A DNA stretch of 64,000 bases from an uncultured Mollicutes bacterium. Its GTDB lineage: Bacteria > Bacillota_I > Bacilli_A > RFN20 > CAG-288. Made by a program: the position numbers and the translations under genes. This document shows, in pieces, positions 6,219-13,965 of the stretch (within the stretch, counting starts at the first letter, position 1; each line of letters begins with the position of its first letter). Where the stretch lies: NCBI GenBank assembly GCA_900539865.1, contig UQDS01000004.1:1-64000 (forward strand), in the 5' to 3' direction. The notes below the pieces were generated by a model. The model did not search any database, was not told the DNA's origin, and saw only the letters and a program-made list of their open reading frames with translations.

Positions 6219-7250
6219 ATGAGCGAAGAAGTCAAAGAAACTGTCGTTGAACAGTCTCAGGATGTCATGGCTAGCACTGTCCATGCTTCCACCGATCCGG
6301 TTGTCAGTGCAAAAACTTTATTAGATTCTGGTTGTCATTTCGGACACAGAGTCTCCAGATGGAACCCGAAGATGAGAAAGTTCATCTACGGCAAGAGAAA
6401 CAACCTCCACATCATCGACCTCAATAAGTCTGCTGCTCAAATGCAGGAAGCTTATCAGGCCCTTAAGAACATCGTTTCTAAGGGTGGCAAGGTTCTCTTT
6501 GTCGGTACCAAGGCTTATGCCCAGAAGGCAATTCAGGAAGAAGCCGTTCGTTCTGGTTCTTTCTATGTCTCTCACAGATGGTTAGGTGGTACCCTTACTA
6601 ACTTCCACACCATCGTCAAGAGAATCGCTTTACTCCGTACACTTGAACAGGAAGAACTCAATGGCGAACTTGAGAAGCTCCCTAAGAAGGAAGCTGCTGA
6701 AAAGATGAAACTCAAAGCGAAGTTAAGCCAGAACCTTGAAGGTATCAAGGAAATCCGCTTACTTCCTAACGCCCTTGTTGTTGTCGATCCTAAGACCGAA
6801 CACAATGCGATTGCAGAAGCTAGACTTCTCAACATCCCTGTCTTCGCTTTAGGTGATACCAACACTGATCCTGATCTTATCGATTACCTCATTCCGGCAA
6901 ACGATGATGGCGAAGCTTCCATCCGTATCATTGTCGGTCTCTTAGCTGACGCTGTTGTTGAAGGTAAGGGTGGTGAACCGCTTTATGCCTACAAGACTGC
7001 CGATGCTGCTACTGGCACCATGGCTGAAATGCTCAAGGGTGTCGATCCGAACGAACAGACTAAGGCTATCCGTGCTAAGCTCAGAGATGATCTTATCGCT
7101 ATGAGAAAGAACGGAAAGAGAGTCACTAGAAAGAAATTCGTCAAGAAGAATACTCGTCGTCCTGCTGAAGACAAGAAGGAAGAAAAACCGGCAACAGAAA
7201 CAGCAGCACAAGCTCCTGTCGCTGAAGCCAAAACTGAGGAGAGCAAGTAA
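6219..7250 (+). CDS. rpsB: 30S ribosomal protein S2
   Basis: 343 residues. The S2 core begins about residue 29 (AKTLLDSGCHFGHRVSRWNP) and contains the family signatures GKVLFVGTK and HRWLGGTLTN. It is longer than typical S2 (about 240) because of an acidic N-terminal extension of about 28 residues and a Lys/Glu-rich C-terminal tail of about 70. The start is chosen by AAAGGAGG 7 bases upstream; a longer frame to 6156 would run through the leader hairpins and lacks a ribosome site. S2 binds the 30S platform with S1. It is followed after 1 base by tsf, as in most bacteria. Confidence 0.97.
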   Translation: MSEEVKETVVEQSQDVMASTVHASTDPVVSAKTLLDSGCHFGHRVSRWNPKMRKFIYGKRNNLHIIDLNKSAAQMQEAYQALKNIVSKGGKVLFVGTKAYAQKAIQEEAVRSGSFYVSHRWLGGTLTNFHTIVKRIALLRTLEQEELNGELEKLPKKEAAEKMKLKAKLSQNLEGIKEIRLLPNALVVVDPKTEHNAIAEARLLNIPVFALGDTNTDPDLIDYLIPANDDGEASIRIIVGLLADAVVEGKGGEPLYAYKTADAATGTMAEMLKGVDPNEQTKAIRAKLRDDLIAMRKNGKRVTRKKFVKKNTRRPAEDKKEEKPATETAAQAPVAEAKTEESK

Positions 7251-7251
7251 A

Positions 7252-8142
7252 ATGACTGAAATCGAACAGATCAAACAGCTTCGTGACCGCACTGGCGCTG
7301 GCCTTATGGATTGCAAAAAGGCTTTAGCTGCTACCGATCATGATCTTGAACAGGCTATTACCTGGTTAAGAGAAAAAGGCATTGCCAAGGCTGCCAAAAA
7401 GGCAGCAACTCGTATTGCTGCTGAAGGTGTCGCTTCCATCCTTACCGAGGGAAACAAAGCCGCTGTCATCGAAATCAACTGCGAAACTGATTTCGTTGCC
7501 AATTCTGATCCGTTCCGTGACTTAGTCAAGGAAGTCAATTCCATCATTCTCGCCAATGAACCCAAGGATCTTGAAGAAGCCAAGAAGTGCTCCAATGGTG
7601 GCAAGACCATCGAAGAGATCTTTGTTGATGCCAGCGTTAAGCTTGGTGAAAAGCTTGACTTCAGAAGATTCGCTATCGTCCATAAGAACGATGATGAGGT
7701 CTTTGGTCCTTATCTTCATATGAAGGGTAAAATCGCTGTTCTCACTGTCGTTAAGGGTGGCAACGAAGAAATTGCAAATAACATCGCTTTAGTTGTTTGC
7801 TCCAACAACCCGAATTATGTCTTTGAGAGCGACATCCCTGCCGAAGTTATCGCTAAGGAAACTGAGGTTCAGAAGGAAGCTTCCTTACAGGATCCTTCTT
7901 TCGCTAAGAAACCTGCTCACATTCAGGATAAGATCGTCTCTGGTAGAGTCGAAAAGGCTCTCTTCGAGAGTGTTCTTGTCGATATGGGTCTTATCGGTGA
8001 AGAAGATAAGAAGATTTCCCAGTATCTTAAGGAAAACAACGCTTCTATGGTGTCCTTTGTCCGCTTTGCTGTTGGCGAAGGTATCGAAAAGCGCGTCGAT
8101 GATTTTGCTGCTGAAGTTGCTGCGCAATCTTCTGGCAAATAA
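7252..8142 (+). CDS. tsf: Elongation factor Ts
   Basis: 296 residues, normal length. It opens with the EF-Ts signature LRDRTGAGLMDCKKAL and has the second signature INCETDFVANSDPF. EF-Ts exchanges GDP for GTP on EF-Tu during elongation in the cytoplasm. One base separates it from rpsB, and a strong terminator follows, so the two form a discrete operon. Confidence 0.98.
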   Translation: MTEIEQIKQLRDRTGAGLMDCKKALAATDHDLEQAITWLREKGIAKAAKKAATRIAAEGVASILTEGNKAAVIEINCETDFVANSDPFRDLVKEVNSIILANEPKDLEEAKKCSNGGKTIEEIFVDASVKLGEKLDFRRFAIVHKNDDEVFGPYLHMKGKIAVLTVVKGGNEEIANNIALVVCSNNPNYVFESDIPAEVIAKETEVQKEASLQDPSFAKKPAHIQDKIVSGRVEKALFESVLVDMGLIGEEDKKISQYLKENNASMVSFVRFAVGEGIEKRVDDFAAEVAAQSSGK

Positions 8143-8161
8143 TTGTTCCTATCGTCTATTT

Positions 8162-8187
8162 GGCACCTCTTTTAGAGGTGCCTTTAT
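8162..8187 (+). terminator. Terminator of rpsB-tsf
   Basis: Perfect 9-bp stem ggcacctct/agaggtgcc, 3-base loop, followed by tttatt, 20 bases after tsf. Confidence 0.85.
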
Positions 8188-8224
8188 TGTAAAATAATAT
8201 CAAGATAAAACGGAGGTCTATTCT

Positions 8225-8941
8225 ATGGCAGTTCATTACAAGAGAATTCTTCTTAAATTATCCGGAGAAGCTTTAAAAGGCAACGGAGAAATTTATGATA
8301 CGGAATATCTTCAAAAGGTCTATGTGATTGTCAAAAAGATTGTCGATATGGGTACAGAAGTCGGCATTGTTGTCGGCGGTGGCAATATTTGGAGAGGGAG
8401 ACTTGCTTCTGATTTAGGTATTGAGCGTACCACCGGTGACTATATGGGTATGCTCGCGACGATCATGAACGCCATGTGCCTTCAATCCTATTTTGAAGAC
8501 CGCGGTCTCGTGACAAGAGTTTTATCGGCTGTTCCTGTCGATGCTTGTTGCGAACCTTATATTCGCAGAAGAGCAATTCGTCACTTGGAAAAGAAGAGAG
8601 TTGTCATCTTTGCTGGTGGCATTGGCTCTCCATACTTTACTACGGATACGACTGCTGCCTTACGCGCCAAAGAAATCAACGCGGAAGGTATCTTCATGGG
8701 TAAAAAAGGTGTAGAAGGTGTTTACACTGATGATCCAAGAACTAATAAAGATGCAGTCTTAATCAAGAAGATTTCTTATCAGGAAATACTGGCAAAAGGC
8801 TTAAAGGTCATGGATAGCACTGCTGTCGGATTGTTATCGGACAGTGATATCGATATTCGTGTCTTCAATATGAACGATCCGGAAAATGCAGTTCGGGTTG
8901 TCAAAGGAGAAGACTTAGGAACTTTAGTTACAAATAAATAA
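8225..8941 (+). CDS. pyrH: Uridylate kinase (UMP kinase)
   Basis: 238 residues, the standard length of the hexameric bacterial UMP kinase, which makes UDP from UMP with ATP. The amino acid kinase fold starts RILLKLSGEALKG and includes GGGNIWRG and FAGGIGSPYFTTDT. GGAGG precedes the ATG by 8 bases. The order rpsB-tsf-pyrH-frr is conserved across bacteria; here pyrH is separated from tsf by a terminator and has its own ribosome site and presumably its own promoter. Confidence 0.97.
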   Translation: MAVHYKRILLKLSGEALKGNGEIYDTEYLQKVYVIVKKIVDMGTEVGIVVGGGNIWRGRLASDLGIERTTGDYMGMLATIMNAMCLQSYFEDRGLVTRVLSAVPVDACCEPYIRRRAIRHLEKKRVVIFAGGIGSPYFTTDTTAALRAKEINAEGIFMGKKGVEGVYTDDPRTNKDAVLIKKISYQEILAKGLKVMDSTAVGLLSDSDIDIRVFNMNDPENAVRVVKGEDLGTLVTNK

Positions 8942-9011
8942 GATAATCTTTCATAACTTTTGTTTTTCTAGTAAAATAAAAAAAGATCTATCGATCTATG
9001 GAGGTAACTTT

Positions 9012-9554
9012 ATGACATTAGAAGAATATGTTGAAAAAATGGGAAAGACTTTAGCCTCCCTGAAAGAGAGCTTTAGCACCTTAAGAGCTGGCAAGGTCAC
9101 CGCTCAACTTTTAGATAAGGTCACTGTTGTCGCTTATGGTGAAAAATGCTTGCTTAAGACCGTTGCTCAGATCAGCTCGATTTCTCCGACCGATCTTCAG
9201 GTTAAGACTTTTGATCCTTCCATCATCAAGGATATCATCGGCGGTTTAAACAAGGCGGATTTAGGTTGCAACATCTCTCAGAACGGAAACAATGTTGTTA
9301 TTCTTAAGTTCCCGCTTCCTTCCGATGAAAGACGCCAGGATTTGATCAAACAGGCTAAGAGATATGCGGAAGATGGCAAGGTTGCTATTCGCAACATCCG
9401 TCGCGATGCCAACAACAACGCTAAGAAAGATGATACTCTCAGCGAAGACATGAGAGATGATCTCCTTGATAAAATCCAAAAGGAGACAGATAAGCACATC
9501 GTCGAAATCGATAAGATGCTTGCTATGAAAGTCAAAGATATCGAAACCATCTAA
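9012..9554 (+). CDS. frr: Ribosome recycling factor
   Basis: 180 residues (family about 185). It has the typical three-helix-bundle sequence, with LRAGKVTAQLLDKVTV early, FPLPSDERRQDLIKQAK in the middle and DDLLDKIQKETDKH near the end. With EF-G it splits post-termination ribosomes. TGGAGG lies 7 bases before the ATG. It is 70 bases after pyrH; a weak promoter-like TTTCAT-17-TAAAAT lies in that gap. cdsA follows after 27 bases. Confidence 0.97.
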   Translation: MTLEEYVEKMGKTLASLKESFSTLRAGKVTAQLLDKVTVVAYGEKCLLKTVAQISSISPTDLQVKTFDPSIIKDIIGGLNKADLGCNISQNGNNVVILKFPLPSDERRQDLIKQAKRYAEDGKVAIRNIRRDANNNAKKDDTLSEDMRDDLLDKIQKETDKHIVEIDKMLAMKVKDIETI

Positions 9555-9581
9555 TCTAGTTTCTATCTATCGTTATTTACA

Positions 9582-10658
9582 ATGGCAAATACATTATCAG
9601 AAAAAAGCAAGTCAAGCATGATCACCCGTATTATTACGGGAGTTGTGCTTGTTGCTGTCGCCTTACCCGCGGGTATTCTTGGCGGTTGGTTTGTTTTTGT
9701 GTTGTTGCTTTTCTTAGCTCTTGTCGGTAGTCATGAATTGCTCGAAGTTCCTGGACCGAAAAAATTTTCTCTTCCGATCCGCATCATCACTTATACTTAT
9801 GTCTTGCTTTTGATGCTTTCTTTTTTCATCAAGCCTTGGGCAAACGGCTCTCTTGACGCTTGGTTCATGCTCGATGTCAACAAGTATGGAAGCATCACAC
9901 CGATGTTCTTCTTAGTTCCGATTCTTTTGACATTGGTTTATTTCTTCTCTCTCTTTTTTATTGCAATTCGTTCGGAAAAAGTAGAGTTGGCAGACGTTAC
10001 TTTCCTTGTTGTTACCGAAACATTTATGACATATGGATTTTTGGGAATGCTCTTCTTACGCTATTTCCCGAACGCGACTGGATTCTTTGGAAACCCTGTC
10101 TCCGCAAATTGGTTTAGCCTTTATTACCAAAGTCATGATTTAGCACAGAACTGGTCTTCTTCTATCTTGATTTTTGCTCTCTGTTTCGGTACTTGGTTTG
10201 CCGACATCGGCGCTTATTTTGTCGGTGTACTTTTTGGTAAACATAAGATGAACGAACGCATTTCTCCCAATAAGACTTGGGAAGGATTTATCGGCGGATG
10301 TCTGTTCTCTTATCTCTTCTTCTTTGGCGGTGTCGCTTTATTTGAATTTGTCTTCGATATGCCTTTGGTCCCTGGACTTCTTCAGTTTGGTCATTCCGAA
10401 GTCTTAGCAAATATGAATATCTTAGGCGGCAATGCCTGGGTCTTCTTAGTCCTCATCGGGCTCTTACTTCCGTTTATCGGAAATCTTGGCGGTTTCCTCT
10501 TCTCTTTGATCAAGAGACATTACGGAATTAAAGATTATGGTAAGATTTTCCCAGGACACGGTGGTGTCATCGATCGTTTTGATTCTGTTTTGGCAAATTC
10601 TTTATCCACCGGACTTCTTCTTTTGATGATGTCCTTTGGATTCAATATGATTGCGTGA
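9582..10658 (+). CDS. cdsA: Phosphatidate cytidylyltransferase
   Basis: 358 residues, a multi-spanning membrane enzyme making CDP-diacylglycerol from phosphatidate and CTP, the precursor of anionic phospholipids. It ends with the CdsA signature, SLIKRHYGIKDYGKI followed by PGHGGVIDRFDS (about 308-336). It is longer than usual (about 270) because of extra loops between the early helices. The ribosome site is poor; the first ATG is assumed. Its TGA stop overlaps the region where dxr begins, keeping the frr-cdsA-dxr-rseP order known from other bacteria. Confidence 0.95.
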   Translation: MANTLSEKSKSSMITRIITGVVLVAVALPAGILGGWFVFVLLLFLALVGSHELLEVPGPKKFSLPIRIITYTYVLLLMLSFFIKPWANGSLDAWFMLDVNKYGSITPMFFLVPILLTLVYFFSLFFIAIRSEKVELADVTFLVVTETFMTYGFLGMLFLRYFPNATGFFGNPVSANWFSLYYQSHDLAQNWSSSILIFALCFGTWFADIGAYFVGVLFGKHKMNERISPNKTWEGFIGGCLFSYLFFFGGVALFEFVFDMPLVPGLLQFGHSEVLANMNILGGNAWVFLVLIGLLLPFIGNLGGFLFSLIKRHYGIKDYGKIFPGHGGVIDRFDSVLANSLSTGLLLLMMSFGFNMIA

Positions 10659-10666
10659 GGTGTTTT

Positions 10667-11839
10667 TTGAACGATATTATTGTTTTAGGTGCAAGCGGAG
10701 ACATTGGTCTTCAGTGTTTGGATCTCTTGCGTTATTCCTTTGATTATCGTTTGGTAGGTATTTCTCTTTCTTCTCACTTTGAGAAGTTAGAGGAATACCT
10801 CTTATCTTTTGATTCCCTTTTGTATGTCGCAATAAAAGAGAAAGAAGCAAGTGAACGTTTTATAAAAAAACACCCCGCTTTCTCTCATCGCGTCTTCACG
10901 GGTGAAGACTGCAATTTGAAACTTTTAAAAGCGTTAAAGCATGCAACCGTGTTTCATAGCATCAGTGGAAACGACGGCTTAAAGCCAACGTTGCTTGCAT
11001 TGAAGCAAAACCAGGATCTTTTGTTAGCGAATAAAGAGAGCATAGTCATCGGGTATTCGTTGATGAAGCCGTTATTAAAAGATTATCAAGGCCATATTTA
11101 TCCTGTGGACAGCGAACATGTTGCATTATATAAATTGTTAAAAGAAGCAAAAGGTAAAAAAGTAACCTCTTGTTTTATCACGGCGTCTGGGGGAGCCCTG
11201 CGTGATTTCAAGCGAAAAGACTTGGAGACTGTCACACCAGAGATGGTCTTAAAGCATCCTACTTGGCAGATGTCGAAAAAAATCACGATTGACTCTGCGA
11301 CTATGGTCAACAAAGGCTATGAGATCATCGAAGCAAATTGTCTCTTTCAGAGGAATGATGTGCAAGCGAAAATTTGTAAATCTTCACTGATACACGCTGG
11401 TCTCACTTATCAAAACGAACAAGGTGAGAAAGTCTCTCTTGTTGAGTATTCCCCTTGCGATATGCATGTCTCTATCGCCTTTAGCTTGAGCAAAGGACAA
11501 TTAGGAATGCATAAGAATTCATCGGACGATTTAAAAGAAATCGCTAAGATACCACTTTCAGAGATCGATCCTGATTTTTATCCTTGCTTTACGCTCACAG
11601 GCAAAATGTTTGAAAAATACAGCCATTTTGGTATGATTTATTTCAATGCGGTCGATTGCAAAGCAATCGAAGCGTTCCTGGATAGAGAAATCACCTATCT
11701 AGAAATTTATCAAGCGTTATTTTATACTTATCAACATCTTCCGACGTCTGAAACACTCACGGAAGAAAATTTAGATCGCATATTGAGAGATTCTGACCAA
11801 TATGCTTGTTCTATCCTTGCGGACAAACCTTGGAGGTAA
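10667..11839 (+). CDS. dxr: 1-deoxy-D-xylulose 5-phosphate reductoisomerase
   Basis: About 390 residues. It converts DXP to MEP, the committed step of the MEP isoprenoid pathway, using NADPH. Visible are the Rossmann start IIVLGASGDIGLQ, ANKESIV, the metal-binding PVDSEHVALY, and HPTWQMSKKITIDSATMVNK. No ATG is available: a TTG at 10667 has GAGGTG just upstream and fits the family N-terminus, while a GTG at 10655 (4 codons longer) has no ribosome site. rseP follows after 3 bases, using the last dxr codons (TGGAGG) as its ribosome site. Confidence 0.93.
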   Translation: MNDIIVLGASGDIGLQCLDLLRYSFDYRLVGISLSSHFEKLEEYLLSFDSLLYVAIKEKEASERFIKKHPAFSHRVFTGEDCNLKLLKALKHATVFHSISGNDGLKPTLLALKQNQDLLLANKESIVIGYSLMKPLLKDYQGHIYPVDSEHVALYKLLKEAKGKKVTSCFITASGGALRDFKRKDLETVTPEMVLKHPTWQMSKKITIDSATMVNKGYEIIEANCLFQRNDVQAKICKSSLIHAGLTYQNEQGEKVSLVEYSPCDMHVSIAFSLSKGQLGMHKNSSDDLKEIAKIPLSEIDPDFYPCFTLTGKMFEKYSHFGMIYFNAVDCKAIEAFLDREITYLEIYQALFYTYQHLPTSETLTEENLDRILRDSDQYACSILADKPWR

Positions 11840-11842
11840 TAC

Positions 11843-13204
11843 ATGCAGACTTTTTTAAACATTATTATTTTCCTTCTTTGTCTTTCTTTAGTCGTTTGCA
11901 TCCATGAAGCCGGCCACTTGTTGGTCGCTAAACTTTTCGGGGTTTATTGCTCAGAGTATTCTATTGGCTTCGGACCGAGTATCTTTACTCATAAATTCAA
12001 ACATAAGAAGAAAGTCATCAAAGATGGCAAACCGGTATTTGAAGCGACACCGGAAGGTAAACAAAAACCTGTTTACGAAGTGGTAGAGGGCGAAACTGCA
12101 CTCTCCTTACGCTTGCTGCCATTAGGCGGATATGTCGCTATGGCGGGTGAAGATGGAAATTTAGATGATAAGGGACAGGTCGTCAAGAAAGAACGTTGTC
12201 TCAATGGAGTAAATCACTTCAAGCAAATTTGTATTATGCTTGCGGGTATCTTCTTAAATTTCGTCTTAGCTTGGGTCTTGTTCTTTGGTTCAGCTCTTTC
12301 CCCTCGAACGGTACAAAAAACCGAAAGCCCAACTGTCCTTGTCGAAGAAGATTCTCTCGCTGCTAAAGCTGGCTTAAAGACAGGTGATGAAATCTATTAT
12401 GTTTATCAAGAATACAAAGGATTGGTAGACGATCAAGGGAATAAAATCGAGTCTCTCACTTTCCCTTGTGATGATAAAAATCCTATTAAGGTAGAGAGCT
12501 ATCTCACCTTTAAGGCAGAGGAAGAAATCGATCAAAATCTTCCGGATTACAATAATCTCAAAGAAAACTCGATTGCTTACATGCTGCAAGATGTTGTCTA
12601 TAATGCAAAGAATAATCGCTTTGTGCCACCTGAACCCTTCAATCAATATCACGCTACCGTAGATTCCACTCGTTTGATTCATTTTAAATCGACATCTAAT
12701 CCGGATGAGTGGAAAACAGTTGAAATTCCCTCAAAACAATTCCCAGAGGGAAAACTCCATTATTACGCATTTGACACCTTTGGTGTCCGTCCGACAGAAT
12801 ACATTCATCAAAACACTTTCGGACAAGCGTTTGTTGGATCGTTCCAGACATTCGGTAATCTCTTCACCGGTATTTATCAAGCAATCGGTTCCTTATTTAC
12901 ACCTTCCGGCTGGCAGAATGTTGGCGGAATTATCTCTGTGTATAAACTTTCTGCACAAGGTGTGACCTCGGGATCTTTTGCTCAATTCTTATTGCTTTGG
13001 GGTTACATTTCGTTGAACTTAGGTTGTTTTAATCTTTTGCCGTTCCCTGGATTGGATGGTTGGCAGACTTTGATCGCCTTAGGTGAAAGTGTCACCCGTA
13101 AGAAAGTGTCTACAAAGTTCAAAGCGAAAGCGAATACAATCGGCTTAGTAGTCTTGATGATTCTAGCTGTAGTCTTAGTGATTAAAGACTTCATAATGTT
13201 CTAA
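11843..13204 (+). CDS. rseP: Site-2 intramembrane zinc protease
   Basis: 453 residues. Zinc motif HEAGH at 21-25 lies in the first transmembrane helix; a PDZ-like segment (AAKAGLKTGDEIYYV) follows around 172-186; the second active-site motif NLLPFPGLDGW is near residue 393-403, with helices after it. The family cleaves anti-sigma factors or signal-peptide remnants within the membrane. The region between residues 60 and 80 and the PDZ insert are longer than in model RseP/RasP. It is the last gene of the pyrH/frr/cdsA/dxr block, followed by a terminator. Confidence 0.93.
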   Translation: MQTFLNIIIFLLCLSLVVCIHEAGHLLVAKLFGVYCSEYSIGFGPSIFTHKFKHKKKVIKDGKPVFEATPEGKQKPVYEVVEGETALSLRLLPLGGYVAMAGEDGNLDDKGQVVKKERCLNGVNHFKQICIMLAGIFLNFVLAWVLFFGSALSPRTVQKTESPTVLVEEDSLAAKAGLKTGDEIYYVYQEYKGLVDDQGNKIESLTFPCDDKNPIKVESYLTFKAEEEIDQNLPDYNNLKENSIAYMLQDVVYNAKNNRFVPPEPFNQYHATVDSTRLIHFKSTSNPDEWKTVEIPSKQFPEGKLHYYAFDTFGVRPTEYIHQNTFGQAFVGSFQTFGNLFTGIYQAIGSLFTPSGWQNVGGIISVYKLSAQGVTSGSFAQFLLLWGYISLNLGCFNLLPFPGLDGWQTLIALGESVTRKKVSTKFKAKANTIGLVVLMILAVVLVIKDFIMF

Positions 13205-13223
13205 TTTGTTTCACTAAATAAAA

Positions 13224-13254
13224 AAGGGTTGCTGAATATAGCAACCCCTTTTTT
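13224..13254. terminator. Bidirectional terminator between rseP and hsp20
   Basis: Stem aagggttgct / agcaacccc with a short loop; T-run tttttt on the plus strand and TTTTTTATTT on the minus strand, so it serves both convergent genes. Confidence 0.85.
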
Positions 13255-13309
13255 CATCTAAAAGATGAGAACGCCTTATATTGTTGGATATGACTGTCTG
13301 AATGTAAGT

Positions 13310-13774
13310 TTAGAGAATATCGATATACTTTTCGTCATCGGATTTCTCTTTGGGTTTGGCAATGGTGATTGTCAAAATACCCTTGTCCATCGCTGCGGAA
13401 ATATCTTCTTTGTTGATGGCGTCTCCGACATAATAGCTTCTGCGGTAAGAACCGTAGAAACGTTCTCTGTGGAGATTCTTACCAGAGCGTACATTCTCGC
13501 TGGCATTGACTTTGGCGTTGATGGTCAAATAACCTTTATCCAAGGAGATCTTGACATCTTTTTTGTCCACGCCCGGAACTTCGATTTCGACCTGATAGCT
13601 ATCACCGCTATCGGTGATGTCTGTTCTCATCACATCGCTGGTCTCATCGCCAAAGCAATCGTTGAATAAGGACCAGAAGGGATGGTAGGTATTGGTTTTA
13701 TAGAGTTCCTCTCTGTGGGAATTGTTTTCCTGTTCTTTTTTGTTTTCGTTAACATTGATCTGTTCGTTCATCAT
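13310..13774 (-). CDS. Small heat shock protein, Hsp20 family
   Basis: 154 residues. A charged N-terminal arm is followed by an alpha-crystallin domain (about 45-145) with the typical VEIEVPGVDKKDVKISL strand and GILTITIAKP ending. It is an ATP-independent holdase binding unfolding proteins in the cytoplasm. CAGGAGG precedes tandem ATGs; the first is taken. A CIRCE element sits just upstream, so expression should be repressed by HrcA and rise on heat stress. It is monocistronic, with a shared terminator downstream. Confidence 0.95.
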   Translation of the reverse strand: MMNEQINVNENKKEQENNSHREELYKTNTYHPFWSLFNDCFGDETSDVMRTDITDSGDSYQVEIEVPGVDKKDVKISLDKGYLTINAKVNASENVRSGKNLHRERFYGSYRRSYYVGDAINKEDISAAMDKGILTITIAKPKEKSDDEKYIDIL

Positions 13775-13789
13775 TGTTTCCTCCTGTAT

Positions 13790-13816
13790 TTAGCACTCTT
13801 AACTTTCAAGTGCTAA
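13790..13816. promoter_or_regulatory. CIRCE element (HrcA operator) of hsp20
   Basis: TTAGCACTC-N9-AAGTGCTAA, one mismatch to the consensus TTAGCACTC-N9-GAGTGCTAA. It lies between the -10 box and the hsp20 start, where HrcA binding blocks transcription. Confidence 0.93.
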
Positions 13817-13820
13817 TTAT

Positions 13821-13848
13821 ATTATACACTACAATTTAGTAATTGCAA
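13821..13848 (-). promoter_or_regulatory. Promoter of hsp20
   Basis: Minus strand TTGCAA (13843-13848), 16 bases, TATAAT (13821-13826). The canonical CIRCE begins 4 bases downstream of the -10. Confidence 0.7.
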
Positions 13849-13862
13849 TAGGTAAGTGCTAA
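13836..13862. promoter_or_regulatory. Second, degenerate CIRCE-like element
   Basis: TTAGTAATT-N9-AAGTGCTAA: one half-site is the same as in the main CIRCE, the other matches at 6 of 9 bases, and the spacing is exactly 9. It overlaps the -35 box of the hsp20 promoter. Confidence 0.5.
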
Positions 13863-13965
13863 ATTTATTGTTTTTCTTTATTTTTGTTTTGCCTATCATG
13901 CATTAAATATATATTTATCTATAAACCTATGTTTATTAATTTTTATCCTTTATAATAATTCATAT

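Noticed and set aside
10655..10666. GTG start for dxr at 10655
   Set aside because: No ribosome site upstream; the TTG at 10667 has GAGGTG and matches the family N-terminus better, though this remains uncertain.
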